From: Streptomyces longispororuber
GTDB taxonomy: Bacteria > Actinomycetota > Actinomycetes > Streptomycetales > Streptomycetaceae
Length of the DNA stretch: 55,206 nt
Assembly: GCF_024448165.1 (NCBI RefSeq)
Contig: NZ_JAMOLN010000043.1
Span: 1-55,206 of the forward strand
Reading direction: 5' to 3'
Under the pieces are notes generated by a model. That model searched no databases. It was not told the origin of the DNA and saw only the letters and a list, made by a program, of their open reading frames with translations. Shown here in pieces: positions 1-8,192 of the stretch. How positions within the stretch are numbered: position 1 is the stretch's first letter; every line of letters begins with the position of its first letter. The position numbers and the translations under genes were made by a program.

Positions 1-14
1 TCCCCGCCCCTCGC

Positions 15-620
15 TCACACCTTCTTGCCCCCAGCCTCCGGAGTGTGCAGCGCCGCCCCGATGTGGGCCGCCGCCTCCCCGCCTCCGTACAGGACCCGCT
101 CCACTCCCCCGGCCGTCACCCCGTGTTCGGCGAGGACCTCGGAGACGATGCCCGGGCGATGGGTGAGGGCGAGGAGGAGGTGCTCGTCGCCGATGGCGCG
201 GTCGTGGTGGGCGAGAGCCGTCCGCAGGGAGGACTCCAGGACGCCCTTGGCCTCGCGGGCGAAGGGGCGGCGGCCGCCCAGTCGCCGCCCGCCGGTCAGC
301 GCGCCGACGCCGTGGGCCTCCTCGACCCGGGCGACGACCTCCGCCACGTCGATGCCGAGCCCGGCGAGGGCCTCCGCGTCGGCCCGGGAGAGCCCGGCCC
401 GGCGGCGCGCGGCGGTCAGCGAGCGGCCGATCTCCGATCGCCGGTCCTCCGTGGCGGCCCCCAGCGCGCCGAGGGCGAAGGCGCCCCGGGTGCCGCGGGC
501 GTCGAGCAGCGCGAGGAGCAGATGCCCCTCGTCGACGCGCTCGGCACGCTCCCGCTCCGCGTGCTCGACGGCACCCTTGACCACGTCACGGGCACCCTTG
601 GTGAACCGCTCGAACATCAT
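15..620 (-). CDS. Clp N-terminal (ClpC/ClpA-like) domain protein
   Basis: About 201 aa. Two Clp_N-type repeats are visible: one near the start around 'DEGHLLLALLDARG' and one in the C-terminal half around 'GDEHLLLALTHRPG', matching the substrate/adaptor-binding repeats of ClpA/ClpC ATPases. There is no Walker motif, so it is not itself an unfoldase. It is the second gene of a pair: its ATG at 620 (or the adjacent ATG at 617) overlaps the stop of the HTH gene upstream, so the two are translationally coupled. A longer reading frame upstream to 686 is rejected because it lies inside the HTH gene. Inference: an accessory or decoy for Clp proteolysis controlled by the cotranscribed HTH protein. 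The exact substrate is unknown. Confidence 0.85.
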   Translation of the reverse strand: MMFERFTKGARDVVKGAVEHAERERAERVDEGHLLLALLDARGTRGAFALGALGAATEDRRSEIGRSLTAARRRAGLSRADAEALAGLGIDVAEVVARVEEAHGVGALTGGRRLGGRRPFAREAKGVLESSLRTALAHHDRAIGDEHLLLALTHRPGIVSEVLAEHGVTAGGVERVLYGGGEAAAHIGAALHTPEAGGKKV

Positions 621-826
621 CGCCTCCCGTACTTCTTGTGCACGGCCTGTCGACTGACTCCCAGTTCGGCCGCGATCTCCTGCCACGACCAGCCCTGATT
701 GCGCGCACTGCGCACCTGTACCGCTTCCAGCTGCTCCAGCAGCCGCCTCAGCGCGGCGACCGCCCGCAATCCGACGCGCGGGTCGCGGGCGCCCGCCTGC
801 TCGGCGAGATCCGTTGCCTCCGTCAT
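617..826 (-). CDS. Small helix-turn-helix regulator paired with Clp-N protein
   Basis: 69 aa starting MTEATDLAEQ. The C-terminal half reads 'WSWQEIAAELGVSRQAVHKKYGRR', a clear HTH with the recognition helix near the end. The N-terminal half is an amphipathic helix rich in L/A/E/R, likely for dimerisation. A start at 874 is possible in frame but would run through the operator sites. The ATG at 826 sits exactly where transcription should start from the promoter at 861-833, which suggests a leaderless mRNA. The stop overlaps the start of the Clp-N gene. Probably autoregulatory through the two palindromes just upstream (inference). Confidence 0.85.
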   Translation of the reverse strand: MTEATDLAEQAGARDPRVGLRAVAALRRLLEQLEAVQVRSARNQGWSWQEIAAELGVSRQAVHKKYGRR

Positions 827-828
827 GA

Positions 829-873
829 TGTCAATGTAAGTTGACAGTCGGGCGATGTCAACCACAGTTGACA
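829..873 (-). promoter_or_regulatory. Double operator and promoter of the HTH/Clp-N operon
   Basis: Two identical-arm palindromes, TGTCAA-N6-TTGACA, lie at 829-846 and 856-873, with centres 27 bp apart. On the minus strand the arm at 861-856 is TTGACA, a consensus -35, and after exactly 17 bp comes TACATT (838-833), a -10. One palindrome covers the -35 and the other covers the -10. Transcription would begin at about 826, the A of the ATG. The layout strongly suggests autorepression by the 69-aa HTH protein (inference). Confidence 0.75.
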
Positions 874-884
874 TGCGGGGAACG

Positions 885-911
885 AAAAAGGGGCGCCGTC
901 ACAGCGCCCCT
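885..911 (-). terminator. Terminator after the MDR reductase gene
   Basis: Inverted repeat AGGGGCGC (889-896) / GCGCCCCT (904-911) with a 7-nt loop. Read on the minus strand it is followed by a T run (AAAAA on the plus strand at 885-889). It lies 39 bp past the stop of the 950-1912 gene. Confidence 0.75.
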
Positions 912-949
912 CTCCGTGGATCTCCCGGAGACCCTCCCCGAGAACCGAC

Positions 950-1912
950 TCACACGGTCAGCACGACCTTGCCGAACAGTTCGCCGCCCGCCATCTTCCC
1001 GAAGCCCTCGCGGGCCCGGTCCAGGGGCAGCGTCTCGTCGATGACGGGCCGCACCCCGGTCGCCGCGCAGAAGGACAGCAGATCCTCCAGCTCGTCCTTG
1101 GAGCCCATGGTCGAGCCGACGACCTTCAGCTCCAGGAAGAAGATGCGGTTCAGCTCGGCGGCCGGCGGGTTGGGGCCGCTGGTCGCGCCGGAGATCACCA
1201 GCGTGCCGCCCGGCTTGAGGGACTTGACGGAGTGCGACCACGTCGCGGCGCCCACCGTCTCGATCACGGCGTCGACGCGCTGCGGCAGCCGCGCCCCGGA
1301 CTCCACGGCCTCCACGGCGCCCAGCTCCAGGGCCCGCTTCCGCTTGGCCTCGTCACGGCTGGTCGCGAAGACCCGCAGACCGGCCGCCTTGCCGAGGGCG
1401 ATGGCGGCCGTGGCGACGCCGCCGCCCGCGCCCTGTACGAGGACCGAGTCACCGGGACGCACCCCGGCGTTGGTGAAGAGCATCCGGTACGCCGTCAGCC
1501 AGGCGGTCGGCAGACAGGCGGCCTCCTCGAAGGAGAGCTCCTTCGGCTTGGGCAGCACGTTCCACTCGGGCACGGTGACCTGCTCGGCGAAGGTGCCCTG
1601 GTACTTCTCGGTGAGGATGGAGCGGCGCTCGCGCGGTCCGACCCCGTGACCGGTCTCGCCGATCACCGAGTGGAGCACGACCTCGTTGCCGTCCTGGTCG
1701 ATGCCGGCGGCGTCGCAGCCCAGGATCATGGGCAGCGCCTCCTCGCCGAGCCCGACCCCGCGCAGGGACCACAGGTCGTGGTGGTTGAGGGAGGCGGCCT
1801 TGACGTTCACGGTGGTCCAGCCGGGCCGGTTCTCGGGGGCGGGCCGCTCCCCCAACTCCAGGCCGTTCAGCGGCTGATCACGGTCGATGCGGGCTGCGTA
1901 GGCGGCGAACAT
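950..1912 (-). CDS. Zinc-binding/quinone oxidoreductase-like MDR dehydrogenase
   Basis: 320 aa if started at MFAAYAARID. An N-terminal GroES-like domain carries 'SLNHHDLWSLRG' and 'LGCDAAG'. The Rossmann domain has 'VQGAGGGVATAAIALGKAAG' around residue 160, for NAD(P)H, followed by 'VIETVGAATW' and 'GGTLVISGATSG'. The catalytic cysteine/histidine zinc set of classical alcohol dehydrogenases is not obvious, so a quinone-oxidoreductase-like or zinc-independent activity is plausible. The frame is open to 2023, but that extension crosses the terminator of the malic enzyme gene. It lies downstream of malic enzyme on the same strand with its own transcription unit. Substrate unknown. Confidence 0.85.
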   Translation of the reverse strand: MFAAYAARIDRDQPLNGLELGERPAPENRPGWTTVNVKAASLNHHDLWSLRGVGLGEEALPMILGCDAAGIDQDGNEVVLHSVIGETGHGVGPRERRSILTEKYQGTFAEQVTVPEWNVLPKPKELSFEEAACLPTAWLTAYRMLFTNAGVRPGDSVLVQGAGGGVATAAIALGKAAGLRVFATSRDEAKRKRALELGAVEAVESGARLPQRVDAVIETVGAATWSHSVKSLKPGGTLVISGATSGPNPPAAELNRIFFLELKVVGSTMGSKDELEDLLSFCAATGVRPVIDETLPLDRAREGFGKMAGGELFGKVVLTV

Positions 1913-1990
1913 GACCTTGACGATAGGTGGCGCACGGGGCACGGGGAACCACCTCCGCCTGTGACACACGTCCCCTGGCGCAGGGCGTGG

Positions 1991-2016
1991 AAAAGGCCCC
2001 GCCGAACGGCGGGGCC
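1991..2016 (-). terminator. Terminator after malic enzyme
   Basis: GGCCCCGCC (1995-2003), loop GAAC, GGCGGGGCC (2008-2016), followed on the minus strand by TTTT (1994-1991). A textbook intrinsic terminator 50 bp past the malic enzyme stop. Confidence 0.85.
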
Positions 2017-2065
2017 TCACCACTGACGACCATCACTGGCCAAGAACGACAACCGCTCGCGCCGA

Positions 2066-3280
2066 CTAGCGCCGGGCGACGCCCTCGGCCCGGGCGGCCG
2101 CGGCGACCGCTGCGGTGACGGCCGGGGCCACCCGCTCGTCGAACGGCGACGGGATGACGTAACCGGCGGCGAGCTCGTCGCCCACGACCGCGGCGAGCGC
2201 GTCGGCCGCCGCGATCTTCATGCCCTCGGTGATCCGCGAGGCGCGCACCTGGAGGGCGCCCGCGAAGATCCCCGGGAAGGCGAGGACGTTGTTGATCTGG
2301 TTCGGGTAGTCCGAGCGCCCGGTCGCGACCACGGCCGCGTACTTGTGGGCGATGTCGGGGTGCACCTCGGGGTTCGGGTTGGCCATCGCGAAGACGAAGG
2401 CGCCCGGCGCCATGGAGGCGACCGCCGGCTCGGGGACCGTACCGCCCGAGACGCCGATGTAGAGGTCGGCGCCCGCGAGCGCGTCCTCCAGGGAGCCCGA
2501 GAGGCCCGCCTTGTTCGTGATCTCGGCGAGCTCGCGCTTGACCGGCGTGAGGTCCTCGCGGTCCCGGCTGACGATGCCCTTGCGGTCGGTGACCGCGACG
2601 TCGCCGAGGCCTGCCGCGAGCAGGAACTTCGCGATCGCCACGCCCGCCGCACCGGCGCCGGAGATCACGCCGCGCAGCTCACCGAGCTCGCGCCCGCTGA
2701 GCCTGGCCGCGTTCTTCAGCGCGGCCAGCGTCACCACGGCGGTGCCGTGCTGGTCGTCGTGGAAGACCGGGATGTCGAGCCGCTCCTGGAGCTTGCGCTC
2801 GATCTCGAAGCACCGCGGAGCCGCGATGTCCTCCAGGTTCACGCCGCCGAAGGACGGGGCGAGCCGCACGACGGTGTCGACGATCTCGTCGACGTCGGTC
2901 GTCGCGAGCGCGATCGGAACCGCGTCCACACCACCGAACTGCTTGAAGAGAATGGCCTTGCCCTCCATCACCGGGAGGGATGCCTCGGGACCGATGTCAC
3001 CGAGTCCGAGGACGGCCGTACCGTCCGTCACGACCGCCACGACGCTCGACTTCCACGTGTAGTCGTGGACGAGCTCCGGCCGCTCGGCGATCGCGCTGCA
3101 CACCTTCGCGACGCCGGGCGTGTACGCCAGGGACAGGTCGTCCTTGTCGCGGATCGGCACGGTGGCCTGCACGGCCATCTTGCCGCCGCGGTGCAGCGCG
3201 AACGCCGGATCGAAGGGCTCGTCAGTGCCCTCGTCGCCGGTACTGCTGTCGCTGCGAGGATTGACGATCTCCGCTGCCAC
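2066..3280 (-). CDS. NAD-dependent malic enzyme (oxaloacetate-decarboxylating)
   Basis: 404 aa, GTG start with AAGGGG about 8 nt upstream. It converts malate to pyruvate and CO2 in the cytosol, linking the TCA cycle to pyruvate/acetyl-CoA supply. Motifs: 'YTPGVAKVC' (residues 53-61, substrate tyrosine), 'VMEGKAILFKQFGG' (catalytic lysine), 'EDIAAPRCFEIE' and 'HDDQHGTA' (metal ligands), and the nucleotide fold 'SGAGAAGVAIAKFLL'. The short bacterial form of about 400 aa lacks the phosphotransacetylase tail of MaeB, consistent with the NAD form described in Streptomyces (SCO2951-type, from memory). The gene is monocistronic, with its own terminator downstream, and diverges from the amino-acid ABC operon. 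Confidence 0.9.
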   Translation of the reverse strand: MAAEIVNPRSDSSTGDEGTDEPFDPAFALHRGGKMAVQATVPIRDKDDLSLAYTPGVAKVCSAIAERPELVHDYTWKSSVVAVVTDGTAVLGLGDIGPEASLPVMEGKAILFKQFGGVDAVPIALATTDVDEIVDTVVRLAPSFGGVNLEDIAAPRCFEIERKLQERLDIPVFHDDQHGTAVVTLAALKNAARLSGRELGELRGVISGAGAAGVAIAKFLLAAGLGDVAVTDRKGIVSRDREDLTPVKRELAEITNKAGLSGSLEDALAGADLYIGVSGGTVPEPAVASMAPGAFVFAMANPNPEVHPDIAHKYAAVVATGRSDYPNQINNVLAFPGIFAGALQVRASRITEGMKIAAADALAAVVGDELAAGYVIPSPFDERVAPAVTAAVAAAARAEGVARR

Positions 3281-3846
3281 TTGTCTGACCCCTTAAGTCT
3301 TATTGCATCAGTTGAGGGTGTCCGCTCCTGGTTGAGGAGCGGGCGGGCACCGCGTACGTACCGGTCGGTCCCTTTGATGGACCGCCCTACGGGCACGTAC
3401 GCGACGGGCGCGCCGCACGCACGCCCTGAGCCCCGGATGAGGGGTGTAAAGAACCTTCTTACCCGACGGACGGTGCTGGGGACGACCCCATACGTGATCG
3501 ATCACTGCCCGGTGACATGACTCATAGCCGAATATCTGGACAAGTCAGCAACTCGGAGCCGAACGCCGGCGGAAGTCCGCCCGAATGGTGAGACAGCGGA
3601 CGGTTCGCCGGAGAATCTCCGGCTGCTGGGCGAAAGGTCCGCAGAAGATGTGGGCCCCATGCACCGTGATGTGCGGCCCTGTTGGGTGCCTTGGTCCACC
3701 CGTTATCCGATTTTGACATCTCTGACCCCCTGAACAGGTCAGTCCGAATGGCAAGATGCCGTAATCACGCGAGGTCGCGACACCCGAAGGTGTGTGCACG
3801 GCGACCGACAAACGGCAACTCCCACACCCTGCCGGAGGACCCCACC
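3281..3846. other. Intergenic region between malic enzyme and ABC operon
   Basis: A 566-bp non-coding stretch between divergent genes; short reading frames here have poor codon bias and no ribosome site. It contains a TTGACA hexamer (3713-3718, plus strand) that may be the -35 of the ABC operon, but I cannot identify a convincing -10. The rest of the stretch shows no repeat, tRNA-like cloverleaf or obvious riboswitch core. A long 5' leader or small RNA cannot be excluded. Confidence 0.5.
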
Positions 3847-4812
3847 ATGACCGCAAGCACCACCCGTCGCACGACCGCGAAGTCCGCGAAGTCCCGGATA
3901 GCCGCGGTCGGCGCGATCGCGGTCGCCGGCACTCTGCTGCTGACCGGCTGCGGTGACCAGACGAAGAAGGACGACACGGGTTCCGGCTCGGCGTCCTCCA
4001 AGGCGGCTCCGCTCGCGGACAAGCTCCCCAAGGAGATCCGCGACAAGGGCGTCATCCGGGTCGGTTCGGACATCGCCTACGCGCCGGTCGAGTTCAAGGA
4101 CAAGTCCGGCAAGGCCATCGGCATCGACCCCGACCTGGCGGACGCGCTCGGCAAGCAGCTCGGTGTGACGTTCGAGTTCCAGAACGGCACGTTCGACACC
4201 CTGATCACGGGTCTGCGCTCGAACCGCTACGACATCGCCATGTCGGCCATGACCGACACCAAGGACCGCCAGGACGGTGTCGACTCCGACACCGGCAAGA
4301 AGGTCGGCGAGGGTGTCGACTTCGTCGACTACTTCAACGCGGGCGTCTCGATCTACACGCCGAAGGGCAAGACCCAGGGCATCAAGAGCTGGGACGACCT
4401 GTGCGGCAAGAAGATCGTGGTGCAGCGCGGCACCGTCTCGCACGACCTCGCCAAGGCGCAGGCCAAGAAGTGCAAGGACGGCAAGAAGCTCGGCATCCAG
4501 GCCTTCGACGACGACCAGCAGGCCCAGACCCGCCTCCGCTCCGGCGGCGCGGACGCCGGCTCCTCCGACTTCCCGGTCGCCGCGTACGCGGTGAAGACCG
4601 CGGGCGGCGGCAAGGACTTCGAGATCGTCGGCGACCAGGTCGAGGCGGCCCCGTACGGCATCGCCGTCGCCAAGGACCAGACGCAGCTGCGCGACGCCAT
4701 CAAGGCCGCGCTCGACGCCGTCATCAAGAGCGGTGACTACGACAAGATCATCGCCAAGTGGGGCGTCGAGGCGGGTGCCGTGAAGGCAGCCACCGTCAAC
4801 GGCGGCAAGTGA
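3847..4812 (+). CDS. Amino-acid ABC transporter substrate-binding lipoprotein
   Basis: 321 aa, ATG with GGAGG 8 nt upstream. The longer frame from 3682 has no ribosome site. A twin-basic n-region, hydrophobic stretch and lipobox LLTGC put the lipidated Cys at residue 35, so the protein is anchored outside the membrane. A Ser/Gly/Lys linker follows. The mature part is an SBP_bac_3 (polar amino-acid) domain: 'VIRVGSDIAYAPVEFKDKSGKAIG'-type start, 'FDTLITGLRSNRYDIAMSAMTDT' and 'QRGTVSHD'. It is the first gene of a three-gene importer with the permease 42 bp downstream. The ligand is probably a polar amino acid such as glutamate or glutamine, but the sequence does not decide which. Confidence 0.9.
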   Translation: MTASTTRRTTAKSAKSRIAAVGAIAVAGTLLLTGCGDQTKKDDTGSGSASSKAAPLADKLPKEIRDKGVIRVGSDIAYAPVEFKDKSGKAIGIDPDLADALGKQLGVTFEFQNGTFDTLITGLRSNRYDIAMSAMTDTKDRQDGVDSDTGKKVGEGVDFVDYFNAGVSIYTPKGKTQGIKSWDDLCGKKIVVQRGTVSHDLAKAQAKKCKDGKKLGIQAFDDDQQAQTRLRSGGADAGSSDFPVAAYAVKTAGGGKDFEIVGDQVEAAPYGIAVAKDQTQLRDAIKAALDAVIKSGDYDKIIAKWGVEAGAVKAATVNGGK

Positions 4813-4854
4813 CCGCGTAGTACGCGCAGTTGAAGTCGTTGAAAGGCAAGATCC

Positions 4855-5805
4855 GTGTCAGTTGACATAGAGAAGACGGGCGGCGGCCCCGAGGACGCCC
4901 CGCCGCCCGCGACCGTTCCGGAAGCCATCAGGGCGATCCCGGTCCGGCACTACGGGCGCTACCTGGCGGCACTCGTCGCGATCGCGATCCTCGCCTCGAT
5001 CGTCTATGCCTTCGGGCAGGGCAAGATCCAGTGGGGCACGGTCCCGGAGTACTTCTTCGACGACCGCATCCTGACCGGTGTCGGCAAGACCCTGCTCCTG
5101 ACGGTCCTGTCGATGCTGATCGGTGTCGTCGGCGGCATCACCCTCGCCGTGATGCGCCTGTCGAAGAACCCGGTGACCAGCTCCATCGCCTGGTTCTACA
5201 TCTGGTTCTTCCGCGGCACCCCGGTCCTGGTCCAGTTGTTCATCTGGTTCAACCTGGGTCTGGTCTTCGAGTACATCAACCTCGGGCCGATCTACAAGGA
5301 CTACTGGTCGTCCTTCATGACGCCGCTGCTCACGGCCCTCCTGGGGCTGGGCCTCAACGAGGCGGCGTACATGGCGGAGATCTGCCGCGCGGGCCTGATG
5401 TCCGTCGACGAGGGCCAGACCGAGGCGTCGCACGCGCTCGGCATGAGCCACTCCAAGACGCTGCGCCGCATCGTGATCCCGCAGGCGATGCGGGTCATCG
5501 TGCCGCCGACCGGCAACGAGTTCATCAACATGCTGAAGACCACCTCGCTCGTCGCGGCGGTCCAGTTCAACGAACTCTTCCGGTACGCCCAGGACATCGG
5601 CCAGCAGTCCGGCGCCCCGGTGGAGATGTACTTCACCGCGGCGGCCTGGTACCTGGTCATGACGTCGGTCCTGAGCGTCGGCCAGTTCTACATCGAGCGC
5701 TACTACGCGCGGGGCACGTCGCGACAGCTGCCGAGCACGCCGTGGCAGAAGGTGAAGGCCAACATGCTCTCCTTCTCGAACCGATCCGGGGCGGTGGGCG
5801 CATGA
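4855..5805 (+). CDS. Amino-acid ABC transporter permease
   Basis: 316 aa, GTG start with GAAAGG upstream. A HisM/GlnP-type inner-membrane permease with a hydrophilic N-terminal 40 residues, then several membrane segments. '[20 protein letters not shown]' marks the family. The EAA coupling loop that contacts the ATPase is '[43 protein letters not shown]'-like, around residue 185-215. A single permease gene implies a homodimeric channel. The stop overlaps the ATPase start (ATGA at 5802-5805). Confidence 0.9.
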   Translation: MSVDIEKTGGGPEDAPPPATVPEAIRAIPVRHYGRYLAALVAIAILASIVYAFGQGKIQWGTVPEYFFDDRILTGVGKTLLLTVLSMLIGVVGGITLAVMRLSKNPVTSSIAWFYIWFFRGTPVLVQLFIWFNLGLVFEYINLGPIYKDYWSSFMTPLLTALLGLGLNEAAYMAEICRAGLMSVDEGQTEASHALGMSHSKTLRRIVIPQAMRVIVPPTGNEFINMLKTTSLVAAVQFNELFRYAQDIGQQSGAPVEMYFTAAAWYLVMTSVLSVGQFYIERYYARGTSRQLPSTPWQKVKANMLSFSNRSGAVGA

Positions 5806-6569
5806 CCGAGAACGCGATGGTCAAGGCCGAGGGCGTGCACAAGTCGTTCGGCAACGTCGAGGTCCTCAAGGGCATCGACCTGGAGGTCAGGAAGGGCGAG
5901 GTCTTCTGCCTCATCGGCCCCTCCGGCTCCGGCAAGTCGACGTTCCTGCGCTGCATCAACCACCTGGAGAAGGTCAACGCCGGCCGCCTCTACGTGGACG
6001 GCGAGCTGGTCGGCTACCGCCAGCAGGGCGACAAGCTCTACGAACTCCGGGACCGGGAAGTCGCGTTGAAGCGGCGGGACATCGGCATGGTGTTCCAGCG
6101 CTTCAACCTGTTCCCGCACATGACGGCGCTCGAGAACGTCATGGAGGCGCCGGTCCAGGTCAAGAAGCAGTCGAAGGCTCAGTCCCGGGAGCGGGCCAAG
6201 GAGCTGCTCGACCGCGTCGGCCTCGCCGACAAGTCGGGCAACTACCCCTCGCAGCTCTCCGGCGGCCAGCAGCAGCGCGTCGCGATCGCCCGGGCGCTCG
6301 CGATGGACCCGAAGCTGATGCTGTTCGACGAGCCGACGTCGGCGCTCGACCCCGAGCTGGTCGGTGACGTGCTCGACGTCATGCGGGACCTCGCGGAGTC
6401 GGGCATGACGATGGTCGTCGTCACGCACGAGATGGGCTTCGCCCGTGAGGTCGGCGACAGCCTGGTCTTCATGGACGAGGGCGTGGTCGTCGAGTCGGGT
6501 CACCCGCGCGACGTCCTGACGAACCCGCAGCACGACCGGACGAAGTCGTTCCTCTCGAAGGTCCTGTAA
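5802..6569 (+). CDS. Amino-acid ABC transporter ATP-binding protein
   Basis: 255 aa starting [17 protein letters not shown]. Walker [10 protein letters not shown] is at 39-47, then the Q-loop region '[19 protein letters not shown]', the signature 'LSGGQQQR', Walker B '[14 protein letters not shown]' and the switch His in '[10 protein letters not shown]'. This is the GlnQ/HisP subfamily that powers polar amino-acid uptake. Its ATG overlaps the permease stop, so expression is coupled. A long open frame extending upstream through the permease (to 5031) is a shadow and was rejected. Confidence 0.95.
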   Translation: MTENAMVKAEGVHKSFGNVEVLKGIDLEVRKGEVFCLIGPSGSGKSTFLRCINHLEKVNAGRLYVDGELVGYRQQGDKLYELRDREVALKRRDIGMVFQRFNLFPHMTALENVMEAPVQVKKQSKAQSRERAKELLDRVGLADKSGNYPSQLSGGQQQRVAIARALAMDPKLMLFDEPTSALDPELVGDVLDVMRDLAESGMTMVVVTHEMGFAREVGDSLVFMDEGVVVESGHPRDVLTNPQHDRTKSFLSKVL

Positions 6570-6588
6570 CCGGCGAACGGTTCGGCAC

Positions 6589-6663
6589 AGTTCCCCGCGC
6601 CCCTGGGACGCACGCACTACGTGCGGCATCCCAGGGGCGCCCCTTTAGGGGCGCGGGGAACTG
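6589..6663. repeat. Long nested inverted repeat (Streptomyces-type intergenic element)
   Basis: CAGTTCCCCGCGCCCC (6589-6604) pairs perfectly over 16 bp with GGGGCGCGGGGAACTG (6648-6663). A second stem is nested inside, with CCTGGGA near 6602-6608 and TCCCAGG near 6629-6635. It lies just after the ABC ATPase and before the convergent methyltransferase, so it can act as a bidirectional terminator. The sequence GGGGCGCGGGGAACTGCGCGA is familiar to me as a recurrent Streptomyces intergenic motif (from memory). Confidence 0.75.
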
Positions 6664-6704
6664 CGCGACCAGACCCCACGCACCCGCACCCGACGACGCA
6701 CCCC

Positions 6705-7475
6705 CTACTTCACGGCGAGAACAAGCGCGTCCGACGGCGACCGCCACACCGCGCGGGCCTCACCGAACCCACCCGAGCGGAGCGCCTCCGCGTGCCAGGC
6801 CACCGAGGGCATGTCCCCGTCCGCGTGCTCCCCGTAGATCGCGAACCGCTCGGCCGTGGGCCCCGCCAGCACCGGATCCTTCGCGGCGAGCGCCCACCAC
6901 TCGGCCCAGTCCACCGCCCCGCCCGTCTTCGCCGCGTCCATCCGCGCGTGCCGGAGCGCCCGCTCCGCGGCGTTGATCCGCGGCGTCGTCTGGTCGATCA
7001 TGTGGTCCGCGTTCATGAACACGCCACCGTCCCGCACCAGCGGCGCGAGTTGGCCGTAGAGAGCGGCGAGGGGGTCGGAGTGCAGCCAGTGCAGGGCGGT
7101 GGCGGTGAGCACGGCGTCGTACGAGTCGTGCGGCAGCGCCTTCGTCCACTCCGGGTCCTTGAGGTCCGCCGCCACGAACGTGACCCGCTCGTCGCCCTCG
7201 AAGGTGCCCCGGGCGATCGCGAGCAGCGCGGGGTCGAGGTCGACGCCGACGCTGGTCGCCTCGGGGAACCTGCGCAGCAGCCGGTCCGTGATGCTTCCCG
7301 TGCCGCACGCGAGGTCGAGCACGCGCGGCGCGGGCCCGGTGAACGCCTCGACCATGTCGAGCATGACGCGGAACCGCTCCTCGCGGTCGGGCATGTACCA
7401 CTCCTGCTGCCGGTCCCAGCTCTCCTGCCAGGCCCGCCAGTCGGTGGTCTGCGTGTCGGCTGCGGTCTCGGTCAT
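6705..7475 (-). CDS. Class I SAM-dependent methyltransferase
   Basis: 256 aa started at MTETAADTQTTDW, with GGGAGGGCC directly upstream; the frame open to 7538 lacks this site. SAM motif I 'VLDLACGTG' is at residues 52-60, the acidic end of beta-2 is 'VGVDLDPALL', and 'DAVLTATALHWL' matches motif post-II of the methyltransf_11/25 fold. Small-molecule O/N/C-methyltransferase; substrate not predictable. It diverges from the CGNR protein gene, and the 87-bp gap between them holds a perfect 7-bp inverted repeat. Confidence 0.85.
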   Translation of the reverse strand: MTETAADTQTTDWRAWQESWDRQQEWYMPDREERFRVMLDMVEAFTGPAPRVLDLACGTGSITDRLLRRFPEATSVGVDLDPALLAIARGTFEGDERVTFVAADLKDPEWTKALPHDSYDAVLTATALHWLHSDPLAALYGQLAPLVRDGGVFMNADHMIDQTTPRINAAERALRHARMDAAKTGGAVDWAEWWALAAKDPVLAGPTAERFAIYGEHADGDMPSVAWHAEALRSGGFGEARAVWRSPSDALVLAVK

Positions 7476-7506
7476 TCCAGGCCCTCCCGTAATACCCTTA
7501 AGCACG

Positions 7507-7527
7507 GAGCGAGCATTACTCTCGCTC
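7507..7527. promoter_or_regulatory. Candidate operator between methyltransferase and CGNR gene
   Basis: GAGCGAG (7507-7513), 7-nt spacer, CTCGCTC (7521-7527): a perfect palindrome in the divergent promoter region. CGNR proteins are suspected DNA-binding regulators, so autoregulation is possible (inference). Confidence 0.35.
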
Positions 7528-7562
7528 TTCACGAACATAGACCGCCCCGGTAAGGACTACAA

Positions 7563-8192
7563 GTGGAACTGGCCTATTACTCGGACTACGCGGTGCGCCT
7601 CGTCAACACCGAGGAGCCGGGCCGCGGCAAGGACTCGCTGACCTCGGTGGACGTGGTGCGCGAGCTCTTCGGCCCGAGCCAGGACGCCGCCCGCCGCGCC
7701 ACGGACGCGGACCTGACGCGCTTCAGGAGCGTGCGGGCCCGGCTGCGCGCGGTCTTCGAGGCGGCCGACGGCGGCGACGAGGAGCTCGCGGTGAACCTGC
7801 TGAACTCGCTGCTCCTGGAGTTCCCGGTGAGCCCGCAGATCTCCGGGCACGACCACCGCGACGACGACGGCCGCCCGCTGTGGCACATGCACCTGGCGGA
7901 CCACCCGTCCAACGCGACGGCGGGCTACGCCGCGATCGCCGCGATGGGCCTCGCCTTCCACCTCACCGAGTACGGCGTGGACCGACTGGGCCTGTGCGAG
8001 GCGTCGCCCTGCCGCAACGCCTACCTGGACACGTCCACCAACCGCTCGCGCCGCTACTGCTCGGACCGCTGCGCGACCCGCGCCAACGTCGCGGCCTACC
8101 GCGCCCGCAAGCGCCTGGAGGCCGACCGGTCCGAGAGCACCGGGCGCACGGACGACAGCGCCCAGCGGGCGAGCGCGAACGGCGAGCGCTGA
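7563..8192 (+). CDS. CGNR zinc-finger (ABATE-type) regulator
   Basis: 209 aa, GTG start preceded by TAAGGA. The N-terminal 130 residues match the ABATE-type domain seen with CGNR fingers ('LAYYSDYAVRLVNTEEP...'). The C-terminal finger is 'LCEASPCRNAYLDTSTNRSRRYCSDRC', with paired cysteines C-x4-C and C-x3-C and the trailing 'RANVAAYRARKR' that is basic and may contact DNA. Family members are treated as putative stress-response regulators, but their role is not proven. Its last 97 bp overlap the 3' end of sodX on the opposite strand. Confidence 0.85.
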   Translation: MELAYYSDYAVRLVNTEEPGRGKDSLTSVDVVRELFGPSQDAARRATDADLTRFRSVRARLRAVFEAADGGDEELAVNLLNSLLLEFPVSPQISGHDHRDDDGRPLWHMHLADHPSNATAGYAAIAAMGLAFHLTEYGVDRLGLCEASPCRNAYLDTSTNRSRRYCSDRCATRANVAAYRARKRLEADRSESTGRTDDSAQRASANGER

